DNA of 64,000 bases, from the NCBI RefSeq assembly GCF_002269385.1, contig NZ_CP022957.1, forward strand, positions 2,103,001-2,167,000. The letters run 5' to 3'. Under the pieces are notes generated by a model. That model saw only the letters and a list, made by a program, of their open reading frames with translations, did no database searches and was not told the origin of the DNA. Position numbers and translations under genes: made by a program. Source of the DNA: Maribacter cobaltidurans (GTDB taxonomy: Bacteria > Bacteroidota > Bacteroidia > Flavobacteriales > Flavobacteriaceae). Of the stretch, positions 43,338-52,873 are shown in pieces. How positions within the stretch are numbered: position 1 is the stretch's first letter; every line of letters starts with the position of its first letter.

Positions 43338-44961
43338 TATAGACCCAACCACCACAGAAGCTTGGAAAAAGCTAGATCAACACTATAAGCACTCTAGAGA
43401 TATTCAAATAAAAAGTCTGTTCGCAGAGGATAGCAAAAGAGCGGAGAACTTTAGTAAAAAATGGAACGATTTTCTTTTGGATTTTTCCAAAAACAGGATT
43501 ACATCGGAAACGATGGAATTGTTGTTGGGACTAGCGGATGAATTGAAATTAAAGGATGCCATAAAAAAATACTTTCAGGGCGATGAAATAAACGAAACTG
43601 AGGGAAGGGCAGTTTTACATACGGCTTTAAGGTGTAAAGAATCTGACAAAGTTTTTGTAGACGGTGAAAATGTTATTCCAGAGGTTTTTGAGGTTAGGAA
43701 ACATATTAAAGAGTTTTCGGAATCTATAATAGGCGGAGAAAGTAAAGGATACACCGGAAAGAAATTTACGGATATTGTCAATATAGGTATTGGAGGTTCC
43801 GATTTAGGCCCAGCGATGGTCACCGAAGCATTAAAGTTTTACAAAAACCACTTAAATGTACATTTTGTAAGTAACGTAGATGGGGACCATGTTCACGAGG
43901 TTTTGAAAACCTTAAATCCGGAAACTACCTTATTCGTAGTTGTGTCCAAAACGTTTACCACGCAAGAAACATTGAGTAATGCCACTACCATAAAAAAATG
44001 GTTCTTGGAGCATGCTTCCCAAAAAGATATTGCCAAGCACTTTGCCGCGGTATCTACCAACACCGAAAAGATAGCGGAGTTCGGAATATCCGATAAGAAC
44101 GTATTCCCTATGTGGGATTGGGTAGGTGGAAGATTTTCATTATGGAGCGCCGTTGGGCTTTCCATTGCGCTGGCGGTAGGATATGAAAATTTCAATTCCA
44201 TGTTGCAGGGTGCCCATGAAATGGATGAACATTTCAAGGATACGGCGTTCAATGAAAATTTACCGGTTTTGATGGCACTCATTAGTATCTGGTATAATAA
44301 TTTCTATCAAGCAGAAACAGAGGCCATAATTCCGTATACCCAATACTTAAGTAGGTTTTCCGCTTATTTGCAACAGGGTATCATGGAAAGCAACGGTAAA
44401 AGTGTTGGTAGGAACGGAAAAAGGGTAGGTTATGAAACAGGAACCATTATATGGGGAGAACCTGGGACCAATTCCCAACATGCTTTTTTTCAATTAATAC
44501 ACCAAGGAACAAAACTAATTCCTACTGATTTCATTGGGTATAAGCATTCATTACATGGTGATACGGATCATCATGAAAAGCTAATGGCCAATTTTTTTGC
44601 GCAAACGGAGGCCTTGATGAATGGAAAGACAGTGGAGGAAGTCATCGCAGAATTAAAGGAAAAGAATCTGTCCAAGGAAGAGGTAGAACGTTTGGCCCCC
44701 TTCAAGGTCTTCGAAGGGAATAAACCCACCAATAGCATATTGATAGACAAACTAACCCCTAAAAGTTTAGGGTCTTTGATAGCACTTTACGAACATAAGA
44801 TATTTGTTCAGGGTGTTATCTGGAATATTTTCAGCTTTGATCAATGGGGTGTGGAATTGGGAAAACAATTGGCCGGCACCATATTAAAGGATATTCAAGG
44901 ATCAACAATATCTCAACATGACAGCTCAACTTTAAGACTTTTGCAATATTTTAAGAGTTGA
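43324..44961 (+). CDS. pgi: Glucose-6-phosphate isomerase
   Basis: 545 residues. The signatures [20 protein letters not shown] and [20 protein letters not shown] match PGI, with catalytic Glu in [15 protein letters not shown] and a further His in [20 protein letters not shown] context ([11 protein letters not shown]). It interconverts glucose-6-phosphate and fructose-6-phosphate in glycolysis and gluconeogenesis. Start overlaps the M23 gene. Confidence 0.97.
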   Translation: MKLNNIDPTTTEAWKKLDQHYKHSRDIQIKSLFAEDSKRAENFSKKWNDFLLDFSKNRITSETMELLLGLADELKLKDAIKKYFQGDEINETEGRAVLHTALRCKESDKVFVDGENVIPEVFEVRKHIKEFSESIIGGESKGYTGKKFTDIVNIGIGGSDLGPAMVTEALKFYKNHLNVHFVSNVDGDHVHEVLKTLNPETTLFVVVSKTFTTQETLSNATTIKKWFLEHASQKDIAKHFAAVSTNTEKIAEFGISDKNVFPMWDWVGGRFSLWSAVGLSIALAVGYENFNSMLQGAHEMDEHFKDTAFNENLPVLMALISIWYNNFYQAETEAIIPYTQYLSRFSAYLQQGIMESNGKSVGRNGKRVGYETGTIIWGEPGTNSQHAFFQLIHQGTKLIPTDFIGYKHSLHGDTDHHEKLMANFFAQTEALMNGKTVEEVIAELKEKNLSKEEVERLAPFKVFEGNKPTNSILIDKLTPKSLGSLIALYEHKIFVQGVIWNIFSFDQWGVELGKQLAGTILKDIQGSTISQHDSSTLRLLQYFKS

Positions 44962-45070
44962 GTTAGACGATTCCCATTTTTATAACAACACCTGTAACTT
45001 CTTCATATACAGTGGGTTTTTTAAGTTTTTTACTGTAAGTTTGAATTGGTGATTTAACGTTCCCTTAACG

Positions 45071-45098
45071 TTGGAAGTCGAAAAATAAAAGACTTTTG
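45071..45098 (+). promoter_or_regulatory. Candidate promoter of the TonB receptor gene
   Basis: TTG (45071-45073), 17 bp spacer, then GACTTTTG (45091-45098), one base from TAnnTTTG. This is the usual Bacteroidota -33/-7 layout, 33 bp before the ATG. The spacer 44962-45070 shows nothing else. Confidence 0.4.
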
Positions 45099-45131
45099 CA
45101 CCAGTTAAAAAACTAACAAATACAAGAAAAA

Positions 45132-47837
45132 ATGAAAAAAATCTACTTTGCAATTGCGGCCTTTTTGTTGACCGCAACTGTTTTTTCACAAACGACGATT
45201 ACAGGTACTGTGGTAGATGGTGAAATGGGAGGTCCATTACCAGGTGCTACAGTGGTTGTTAAAGGTACATCTAATGGTACCTCTACAGACTTTGATGGAA
45301 ACTTTACTATTGAATCTGCGACATCATCTGGAACATTAAGAGTTTCCTATATTGGTTTTATGCCTCAAGAGGTATCCTTTACGGGAGGTAGTGTTGGTAC
45401 AATATCTTTAATGCCAAACGCCGAAGAATTGGAAGGGGTTGTAGTAACTGGAGTACAGGATATTGCTAAGGATAGAAAGACTCCTGTCGCAGTTTCTACT
45501 ATTAAGGCAGAGGAGATTCAATTAAAATTGGGATCTCAAGAATTCCCTGAGATATTGAATACAACTCCATCGATATATGCCACAAAATCAGGTGGAGGTT
45601 TTGGAGATGCCCGTGTAAATATTCGTGGATTTGACACGAACAATTCAGCCGTAATGATTAATGGTGTTCCTGTAAACGATATGGAGAATGGTCAAGTTTA
45701 TTGGAGTAACTGGGCGGGTCTATCGGATGTAACCTCCGCAATACAGGTTCAAAGAGGTTTGGGTTCCTCAAAGTTGGCGGTATCTTCAGTTGGTGGCACG
45801 ATCAATGTTATTACAAAAACATCCTTAAACGCTGAAGGTGGTGCAATAGGGGCTACGGTAGGTAACGATGGCTATGTGAAAACTTTGGCTTCTTATTCAT
45901 CAGGACTTCTTGATAATGGATTCTCAGCTTCCTTGTTATTGAGTAGGACAGGTGGGAGTATGTATGCTGATGGTACTAAATTTGAAGGATATAATTTCTT
46001 TTTAGGCCTTGGCTATACCAAAGGAGATCATAATTTAGAATTTATGGTAACTGGTGCTCCACAATGGCACCATCAGAGGGATTTTGCTCCTTCGATTGCA
46101 GACTATATTAGATATGGCGGAACTGCCGATAAGCCTAACAGGAAATATAATAGTGACTGGGGGTATAGAAATGGTGAGGAATACAGTTTTAGGCGTAACT
46201 TTTATCACAAGCCGGTTATCAGTTTAAACTGGAGTTGGGCTATATCGGACAAAACTACTTTGGAAACATCGGCTTATGCTTCCTTTGGTCGAGGTGGTGG
46301 AACGGGTGAAATTGGAGAAATCAATGGTACCAGACAATTTGCATTACCTAAATCGGCAGATGGTTTGGTAAGGGTAGATGATATTATTGCTTATAATAGT
46401 GGTACATTGGTTCCTGATTTTAGTGATACCCCTAGAGAGCAGATTAACGGTCTTTATTTGAACAATAGCGACCAAAATCCAAATGAGAACAACACTAACG
46501 GTATTACAAGAAGAGCTTCTGTAAACTCTCATAACTGGTATGGTCTTTTGGCAAACTTCAACAATAGAATTTCTGAGGATTTGACCATTGATTTTGGTCT
46601 TGACTTAAGAAAGTATACGGGTTACCACTATAGAAGAGTGAATGATCTTTTAGGCGGTGATGCATACCAAGAAACGGATAACGACAACGATCCCAATCAA
46701 ATTTTCCGTGAGACGTATAAGGCCAATCAACCTTGGTGGGTTTTTGGAAATATAGATGATGAGGAAAAAATTGATTACTACAATACAGGATTGGTTAATT
46801 GGTTAGGTGTTTTTGGACAAGTAGAATATAATTTTACACCAGATGTAACTGCTTTTGTTCAAGGCGCATTATCAAACCAAGGCTTTGCTAGAGAGGAATT
46901 TTTTAGCGAAACTCCTCCAGAAAAAACAGATTACGAGAATATTTTAGGTGGAAATGTTAAAGGTGGTGTAAACTGGAACATTGATGCACACAATAATGTT
47001 TTTGCAAATGCAGGCTATTATTCAAAACAACCTTTGTTTGATGCTGTTTACTTGAACTTTGGGAACAATCTAAATCCAAACTTGACAAATGAAAAAATTA
47101 CAGGTTTCGAATTGGGATATGGGTATAGAAGCTCAAAATTCCGTGGAAATGTAAACCTGTATTCAACTAGTTGGAAGGATAGATTTGCCAGTGCCAGTGC
47201 CACTTTCAATGCGGGACAACCAGATGAAATTAGGGGAACTGCTAACTTATTGGGAATTAAGCAAGTTCATACCGGTATCGAGATGGATGGTAGGTTTCAA
47301 GCTAGCGATAAATTTGCTCTTACAGGTATGATTTCCATTGGTAACTGGGAGTATAAGGATGATGTTAACGCAACGTATTTCGATAATGATCAAAACCCAA
47401 TCGTAATTGGGGGCGTTGAACAGCAGGAAACTTTGGAATTGGATGGAATTAAAGTTGGTGATGCAGCTCAGTTTACTGCCTTTATTGGAGCCAATTATAA
47501 TATCATTGAAAATTTGAGTGTAGACCTTGGATATCGCTACGCTGATAATCTTTATGCTCAATTTGATGCTACTGATGTTGGGCCTGAAGGTTCTTTAAAG
47601 CTTCCTTCCTTCGGATTGATGGATGCCGGTACAACTTTTAATATTCCTTTTGACGATAAAATGCTTAGCTTCAGACTAAACGTTAACAACGTATTCGATA
47701 CCACATACATTGCGGAATCTGATACTAATATATTTGCTCAACCTGGTGACGAGACCTACGACGGTATCAATACTAGAAACAGGGTATTCTTCGGTTTCGG
47801 AACAACTTGGAACCTGAGCGCAAGATTCAATTTTTAA
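45132..47837 (+). CDS. TonB-dependent receptor with carboxypeptidase-like domain
   Basis: 901 residues. Signal peptide (MKKIYFAIAAFLLTATVFSQ), carboxypeptidase-regulatory-like domain (about 22-100, ITGTVVDGEMGGPLPGATVV with SYIGFMPQEV), plug (about 110-225, GFGDARVNIRGFDTNNSAVM then NGVPVNDMENGQVYWSNWAG) and a large barrel ending NLSARFNF. No SusD partner follows, so a single-component uptake role is more likely than starch-utilisation-type. Ligand unknown. Confidence 0.94.
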   Translation: MKKIYFAIAAFLLTATVFSQTTITGTVVDGEMGGPLPGATVVVKGTSNGTSTDFDGNFTIESATSSGTLRVSYIGFMPQEVSFTGGSVGTISLMPNAEELEGVVVTGVQDIAKDRKTPVAVSTIKAEEIQLKLGSQEFPEILNTTPSIYATKSGGGFGDARVNIRGFDTNNSAVMINGVPVNDMENGQVYWSNWAGLSDVTSAIQVQRGLGSSKLAVSSVGGTINVITKTSLNAEGGAIGATVGNDGYVKTLASYSSGLLDNGFSASLLLSRTGGSMYADGTKFEGYNFFLGLGYTKGDHNLEFMVTGAPQWHHQRDFAPSIADYIRYGGTADKPNRKYNSDWGYRNGEEYSFRRNFYHKPVISLNWSWAISDKTTLETSAYASFGRGGGTGEIGEINGTRQFALPKSADGLVRVDDIIAYNSGTLVPDFSDTPREQINGLYLNNSDQNPNENNTNGITRRASVNSHNWYGLLANFNNRISEDLTIDFGLDLRKYTGYHYRRVNDLLGGDAYQETDNDNDPNQIFRETYKANQPWWVFGNIDDEEKIDYYNTGLVNWLGVFGQVEYNFTPDVTAFVQGALSNQGFAREEFFSETPPEKTDYENILGGNVKGGVNWNIDAHNNVFANAGYYSKQPLFDAVYLNFGNNLNPNLTNEKITGFELGYGYRSSKFRGNVNLYSTSWKDRFASASATFNAGQPDEIRGTANLLGIKQVHTGIEMDGRFQASDKFALTGMISIGNWEYKDDVNATYFDNDQNPIVIGGVEQQETLELDGIKVGDAAQFTAFIGANYNIIENLSVDLGYRYADNLYAQFDATDVGPEGSLKLPSFGLMDAGTTFNIPFDDKMLSFRLNVNNVFDTTYIAESDTNIFAQPGDETYDGINTRNRVFFGFGTTWNLSARFNF

Positions 47838-47858
47838 GAATTAATCTTAATTGTTAAG

Positions 47859-47888
47859 AACCCTGCCAATTGGCAGGGTTTTTTTATG
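47859..47888 (+). terminator. Rho-independent terminator
   Basis: AACCCTGCCAA (47859-47869) is followed at once by TTGGCAGGGTT (47870-47880), a perfect 22-bp palindrome, then a T-run. A typical strong terminator. Confidence 0.88.
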
Positions 47889-47929
47889 CTTAAAATTCAC
47901 TATTTTTAAAATTCATTAAAACCAATAAC

Positions 47930-48367
47930 ATGTACGAAACCATACAAATGCTACATTCCTATTTAGCCTATGTAGCATTGGCAATATTGATTATTGCCGT
48001 TATCAATGCCATTTCCGGTCTATTGAGCAAAAGAGTCTTCACCATGAACAAGGACCTGAGGTTAAGTCTTTTTGCCCTCATCCTGTGCCATATTCAATTA
48101 TTGGTGGGGCTTATTCTCTATTTCATATCTCCTAGCGGATTCAGTGCGATACAGGAGTTTGGTATGGGGGGTCTAACTTCTGCTGCGAGATTACTGGCAG
48201 TAGAGCATCCATTTGTAAATATTTTAGCCATAGCATCGATAACCATAGGTTGGTCCAGACACAAGAAATTTGTAGAGGGTGATAAGAAATTTAAGAGTAT
48301 TGCCATTTTTTATGGTATTGGTTTGATATTAATTTTAAGTAGAATTCCATGGAGTCAATGGTTCTAA
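47930..48367 (+). CDS. Conserved four-helix membrane protein with spaced His residues
   Basis: 145 residues with four hydrophobic helices (about 7-30, 45-65, 85-108 and 120-140). His residues in MLHSYL, LILCHIQL and VEHPFVN sit inside the helices like heme ligands in small membrane cytochromes, but no motif is certain. From memory this family is common in Flavobacteriaceae and sometimes wrongly annotated as a ribosomal protein. Ends 11 bp before the next gene's start. Confidence 0.65.
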   Translation: MYETIQMLHSYLAYVALAILIIAVINAISGLLSKRVFTMNKDLRLSLFALILCHIQLLVGLILYFISPSGFSAIQEFGMGGLTSAARLLAVEHPFVNILAIASITIGWSRHKKFVEGDKKFKSIAIFYGIGLILILSRIPWSQWF

Positions 48368-48378
48368 ATAGTATAATA

Positions 48379-48975
48379 ATGAAGAAGATTTTTGGTATAG
48401 GATTGATTGTTTTTTTGTGTAATAACCTGATGGGCCAAACAGTTTCCCTTTTCAATGGTGAAAACTTGGATGGATGGGAAGTTTTTGGAACCGAAAAGTG
48501 GTACGTGGAAGATGGACTATTGATCTGTGAAAGTGGCCCTGATGCCGGTTATGGGTACTTGGGAACCGAAAAGGAGTATAAAAATTTTATACTTGATCTG
48601 GATTTTAAACAAGAGGCCGATGGCAACAGCGGTGTTTTTATAAGATCCAGTGTTGATGGAACTAAGGTAAGTGGTTGGCAGGTTGAGGTAGCCCCACCCG
48701 GAAAATTTACGGGTGGTGTTTATGAATCTTACGGAAGGCAATGGCTAAAGAAACCAAAAGAGGAAAAGGATGGTGCCTTAAAATTTGGGGATTGGAACCA
48801 CATGACCATCAAAGTGGATGGTAAACAAATAACCTCTTGGCTCAATGGTACGGAAATGGTTTCCTTTAAGGACAGAATTATAGGTAAGGGAGAAGGTTCC
48901 ATTCTGCTTCAAATCCATGATGGTGGAGGTATCAAGGTAAAATGGAAAAACATTCAATTGACTCCGCTGGATTAA
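48379..48975 (+). CDS. DUF1080 (3-keto-disaccharide hydrolase-like) secreted protein
   Basis: 198 residues from ATG 48379 with a signal peptide (MKKIFGIGLIVFLCNNLMGQ); an earlier ATG at 48349 lies in the preceding gene. SLFNGENLDGWEVFGTEKW, NSGVFIRSSVDGTKVSGWQV and GDWNHMTIKVDGKQI are DUF1080 motifs. A beta-sandwich enzyme domain secreted to act on glycosides; substrate unknown. Paralogue of the gene at the left edge. Confidence 0.88.
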   Translation: MKKIFGIGLIVFLCNNLMGQTVSLFNGENLDGWEVFGTEKWYVEDGLLICESGPDAGYGYLGTEKEYKNFILDLDFKQEADGNSGVFIRSSVDGTKVSGWQVEVAPPGKFTGGVYESYGRQWLKKPKEEKDGALKFGDWNHMTIKVDGKQITSWLNGTEMVSFKDRIIGKGEGSILLQIHDGGGIKVKWKNIQLTPLD

Positions 48976-48993
48976 ATAAGAAAATTTGGTTCG

Positions 48994-50031
48994 CTAATCT
49001 ACCTCCCTGATTAAATGTATGTAGACGGGGAAATGGTCACTATAACCCCCAATATAACTACCTCCGGCATACGTGCGTAAAGGATATCCTTTGTATACCC
49101 CTTTTGGATCGATAAGGTAGGATGGGCTGAAAACATCCGCTTTCCAAAACCGGTATCCTTCTGAGTTGTTGAGCAAGTTGACGGTTAGGTATATTTGGTC
49201 AAAAAGATTCCACCGGTCCCTATAAGCCAAAGAACCGATTCCTTTTTTGAACATACTTTCCATGGGTCCAAAAAGGCTCATCGAGTCCAGTTGCTTCTCT
49301 TTACCTTTTACCTTAAGTATTTTTTTAAAACTAGGACTTATGGGGTCATCATTAAAATCCCCCATTCCTATTATTTTGGCGTTTTGGTCCAAATGTCTCA
49401 GGGAGTCGATTATTCTTTTGTTTAGTTCCGCTGCCTTTAGTCTGTAGGGCCTACTTCTAAGTTCCCCGCCGCTTCTGGATGGCCAATGGTTTACGATAAG
49501 ATAAATTTTTTCATTGTCCAACAAGCCTTCAACAACCAATTGGTCACGGGTATAATCACGAAAACCTTCCTCGTCGGTCAAAAGCAATCTCCTACTTACA
49601 AAGGAAACTGGAATAAAGGAAAGTTTTGAATAAATGAGCCCAACGTCAATTCCCCTCTCATCTGGAGAATCAAAATGAATAATATCGTAGTTCTTTTTTT
49701 TGAGTTTGGGATGGTTGATTAAATCCAGAAGTACGGTCTTGTTTTCGGCCTCACAGATACCTAAGAGGTCTGGGGCAGAACGTGTATTTTCCAGGCCTAT
49801 TTCAGAAATTACCTTTGAAAGATTATCTATTTTCTTCCAATAGCGTTCTTCGGTCCAGTTGTCTTTACCATTGGTCGTCCTGTCGTCATCAAAAATTAGG
49901 CTATCATTTTTTGTGTCAAACAAATTTTCAAGATTGTAGAACGCGATGGTCCTCACTCGATACTCTTTTTTGGACTGTCCTAAGCCAACCCATACAAACA
50001 GGAGAAAAAAATATGTATTAAAATTTCTCAT
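48994..50031 (-). CDS. Secreted endonuclease/exonuclease/phosphatase-family protein
   Basis: 345 residues. A signal peptide is followed by an EEP fold: AFYNLENLFDTKND with the metal Asn/Glu, ICEAENK, NHWPSRSGG, the IGMGDFNDDPIS Asp/Asn pair and YSDHFPVYIHL near the end with the catalytic Asp-His. Members cut DNA, RNA or phosphodiester lipids. It is divergent from a TonB receptor and DUF5689/LTD gene, which suggests extracellular nucleic acid or phosphate scavenging; that role is inference. Confidence 0.92.
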   Translation of the reverse strand: MRNFNTYFFLLFVWVGLGQSKKEYRVRTIAFYNLENLFDTKNDSLIFDDDRTTNGKDNWTEERYWKKIDNLSKVISEIGLENTRSAPDLLGICEAENKTVLLDLINHPKLKKKNYDIIHFDSPDERGIDVGLIYSKLSFIPVSFVSRRLLLTDEEGFRDYTRDQLVVEGLLDNEKIYLIVNHWPSRSGGELRSRPYRLKAAELNKRIIDSLRHLDQNAKIIGMGDFNDDPISPSFKKILKVKGKEKQLDSMSLFGPMESMFKKGIGSLAYRDRWNLFDQIYLTVNLLNNSEGYRFWKADVFSPSYLIDPKGVYKGYPLRTYAGGSYIGGYSDHFPVYIHLIREVD

Positions 50032-50129
50032 TTGGGTCGAAATATATGGTTTTTATGTAGAAAATCTAGTTAAGTAATTGTTTTTAAATATATTACAATA
50101 CCATTAACATCTTGCACTAAACATAGACC

Positions 50130-52871
50130 ATGTATAAGGGTATATTCCTCATACCAATTATTTTCTTCTTCAGCTTCTCCTTTGGGCAAACAAATTATAG
50201 TTTATCGGGTACTGTTTTAAATGAACCGGACAATCAACCAATTAAAGGAGCGATAATAAGTATTGAAGGAGAGTTTTTGGAAGCAAGCACAAATTTAGAA
50301 GGAGTGTTTGATTTACGAACCAACCTGAATGGGGAATATATTCTTAATGTAAGGTTTCAGGATTATGAAACAAAAAGGATTCCGGTTCAACTCGAAGGGA
50401 AAGCATTGGATCTTGGAAGAATATATTTAAAAAGGGATATTTCAATGGACCAACAGGACAATTTGATAACCCTTACGGATGCAGAGCTTTTGGATGATGA
50501 ATCTGCATCCAATTCCTTAGGACTGTTGCAGGCCACCAGGGATGTTTTTTTAAGTCGAGCCGCATTTGATTTTGGACAGGCTTTTTTTCGGGTTCGTGGG
50601 TATGATTCCCAACAGGGTGAAGTTCTATTGAACGGTATACCAATGAACAAAATATATGATGGTCGCCCACAATGGAATAATTGGGGTGGACTTAATGATA
50701 TTACCAGGAACCAGGAATATACAAACGGAATAGAAGCTTCCGACTATACATTCGGGGGGATTTTAGGGAATACCAATATTGATTTAAGGCCTTCAGGTTT
50801 GAGGCCGGGCAAACGAATTTCATCATCGGTTTCCAATAGGACCTATACTGGTAGGCTTATGGCAACGTATAATTCCGGAATGAATGCCAATGGATTGGCC
50901 TATATGTTATCTGGCTCAAGAAGATGCGCTAAGGAAGGTTATATAGATGGTACGTTATATGACGCTTATTCCCTAAGTGGTCAGTTGGAGTATAAGATCA
51001 ATGAAAGCAATAGTGTTTTGCTTTCTGGAATTTTGGCATCCAATAGAAGGGGTAGGTCATCTGCCATTACGGAGGAGGTTTTTGATTTAGTTGGGAAAAA
51101 ATATAATCCATACTGGGGCGAGCAAGATGGCAAAATAAGGAACTCCAGGGAACGTAATATATCTGAACCCATGATTATGTTGAATTATTTTCATGATTCC
51201 AAAAAAATGAATTTGTCCCTTGGTATGGTATACCAAAAAGGAAGCCATGAAAGAAGTAGACTCGGCTATAAAGATGCTCCCAATCCAGACCCAACTTATT
51301 ATAGATATATGCCCAGTTTTTATATCAATAGCCCCATTGGAGCCAATTTTATTAGTGCCGAAATGGCCGAGAACAGTTTTGTTCAAAATCCTCAGTTAAA
51401 ATGGCAAAACCTATATAACGCAAATTCCAATTCCTCTTTAGGTGGCGATGCCGCTTATCAGCTTTATAATGATGTGGTTTCAGATGAGCAGTTTACGGCC
51501 AATCTTAACGTTAATTTTCAATGGGCCGAACAGGTAAAACTGGATCTGGGTATTATGAACAGATATTTAAAGTCCCATAATTTTGCTGAAGTAGATGATT
51601 TGCTGGGCGCAAATTTTTATACGGACATAGATCCCTTTTCCAACACAAGAAATGATATAAATACGGATTTGGAAAAGAGAGAAGGAGAAGTCCTTGGCTA
51701 TAATTATGATTTTAAAGCTTCGGAGCTTAGGGCGTATTCCCAATTATCTATAGATCTTAATAAATGGAAATTGTTCGTGGCTGGTCAATTTAATCACCAA
51801 ATATTCCAAAGAATAGGACATTTTCAAAATGAAAGGTTTCCGGAAAGCTCCTTAGGTCCTAGCGGCAATATACCATTTTCAAACTTTGGGGTAAAGGGAG
51901 GTATAACCCATGCCATAACGGGAAGGCATTGGGTCACTTTGCAGGGAGCTTTGATTAATAAGGCACCCTTACTTCAAAACATTTTTGTAAATCCCAGGGA
52001 GTCTAACACTATAGTACCAAATCTTCAAACGGAAAACATTTCAACCTTGGACGTCAACTATTTTTTGCGCCTGCCCAACCTCACGGGTCGCCTCTCCGGC
52101 TATTATACAAGATTTCAAAATCTCACAGATGTAAATTTTTTCTTTGTGGATTCTGGGGTGGGTTCAGACTTCGTTCAGGAGGTTTTGACCGATTTGGATA
52201 AATTACATTTGGGAACCGAGTTGGGGCTGGAATACCAATTATCTTCTACAGTAAAGTTATCGTGGGTTTCCTCAATTGGTAAGTATATTTTTGCAAGTGA
52301 TCCTTCAGTGACCATTAATTTTGATACGGCTTCCGCTGAGGAGGACTTAATAAACATACAGGGGTCTCAAGATTTGGGTTTAGCAAGTATCAAAGGATAT
52401 AAGTTGGCACAGGGACCACAAAAGGCCTTTGCTTTGGGTATGGAGTATAGGGATCCCAAGTATTGGTGGGTTGGCATGACGGCCAACTATCTTGCCAGTA
52501 ACTATGCCAATATTTCTACGATTACAAGAACCAAAAGTTTTTATTTAGACCCGGAAACGGGACAAAATTTCCCGGATGCTACGGAAGAAAACGTAAATGC
52601 CCTTCTGGAACAAAAACCATTGGACAATTTTTATCTTTTGAACCTTGTAGGGGGAAAGTCTTGGTTGAAGAAGGGTAAATATGTAGGCGTTTTTGCCAGC
52701 ATCAATAACCTTTTTGACACCACGTTTAGAACTGGAGGTTATGAGCAAAGTAGAAACGGAAATTTTGGTCAGTTGAGGAAGGATAATCTGAGTGGTAGTC
52801 CCTCCTTTGCCCCAAAATATTGGTACGGGTATGGTAGGACTTATTTTTTAAACTTGGCTATAAGTTTTTAA
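50130..52871 (+). CDS. TonB-dependent receptor
   Basis: 913 residues. Signal peptide (MYKGIFLIPIIFFFSFSFGQ), regulatory domain (about 24-110, YSLSGTVLNEPDNQPIKGAI), plug (about 115-230, RVRGYDSQQGEVLLNGIPMN, then WNNWGG) and barrel ending FLNLAISF. Its stop precedes the DUF5689 gene start by 2 bp, so the two are an operon. Nearest-ligand inference comes from the divergent secreted nuclease-family gene and the LTD protein, not from the receptor itself. Confidence 0.93.
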   Translation: MYKGIFLIPIIFFFSFSFGQTNYSLSGTVLNEPDNQPIKGAIISIEGEFLEASTNLEGVFDLRTNLNGEYILNVRFQDYETKRIPVQLEGKALDLGRIYLKRDISMDQQDNLITLTDAELLDDESASNSLGLLQATRDVFLSRAAFDFGQAFFRVRGYDSQQGEVLLNGIPMNKIYDGRPQWNNWGGLNDITRNQEYTNGIEASDYTFGGILGNTNIDLRPSGLRPGKRISSSVSNRTYTGRLMATYNSGMNANGLAYMLSGSRRCAKEGYIDGTLYDAYSLSGQLEYKINESNSVLLSGILASNRRGRSSAITEEVFDLVGKKYNPYWGEQDGKIRNSRERNISEPMIMLNYFHDSKKMNLSLGMVYQKGSHERSRLGYKDAPNPDPTYYRYMPSFYINSPIGANFISAEMAENSFVQNPQLKWQNLYNANSNSSLGGDAAYQLYNDVVSDEQFTANLNVNFQWAEQVKLDLGIMNRYLKSHNFAEVDDLLGANFYTDIDPFSNTRNDINTDLEKREGEVLGYNYDFKASELRAYSQLSIDLNKWKLFVAGQFNHQIFQRIGHFQNERFPESSLGPSGNIPFSNFGVKGGITHAITGRHWVTLQGALINKAPLLQNIFVNPRESNTIVPNLQTENISTLDVNYFLRLPNLTGRLSGYYTRFQNLTDVNFFFVDSGVGSDFVQEVLTDLDKLHLGTELGLEYQLSSTVKLSWVSSIGKYIFASDPSVTINFDTASAEEDLINIQGSQDLGLASIKGYKLAQGPQKAFALGMEYRDPKYWWVGMTANYLASNYANISTITRTKSFYLDPETGQNFPDATEENVNALLEQKPLDNFYLLNLVGGKSWLKKGKYVGVFASINNLFDTTFRTGGYEQSRNGNFGQLRKDNLSGSPSFAPKYWYGYGRTYFLNLAISF

Positions 52872-52873
52872 AC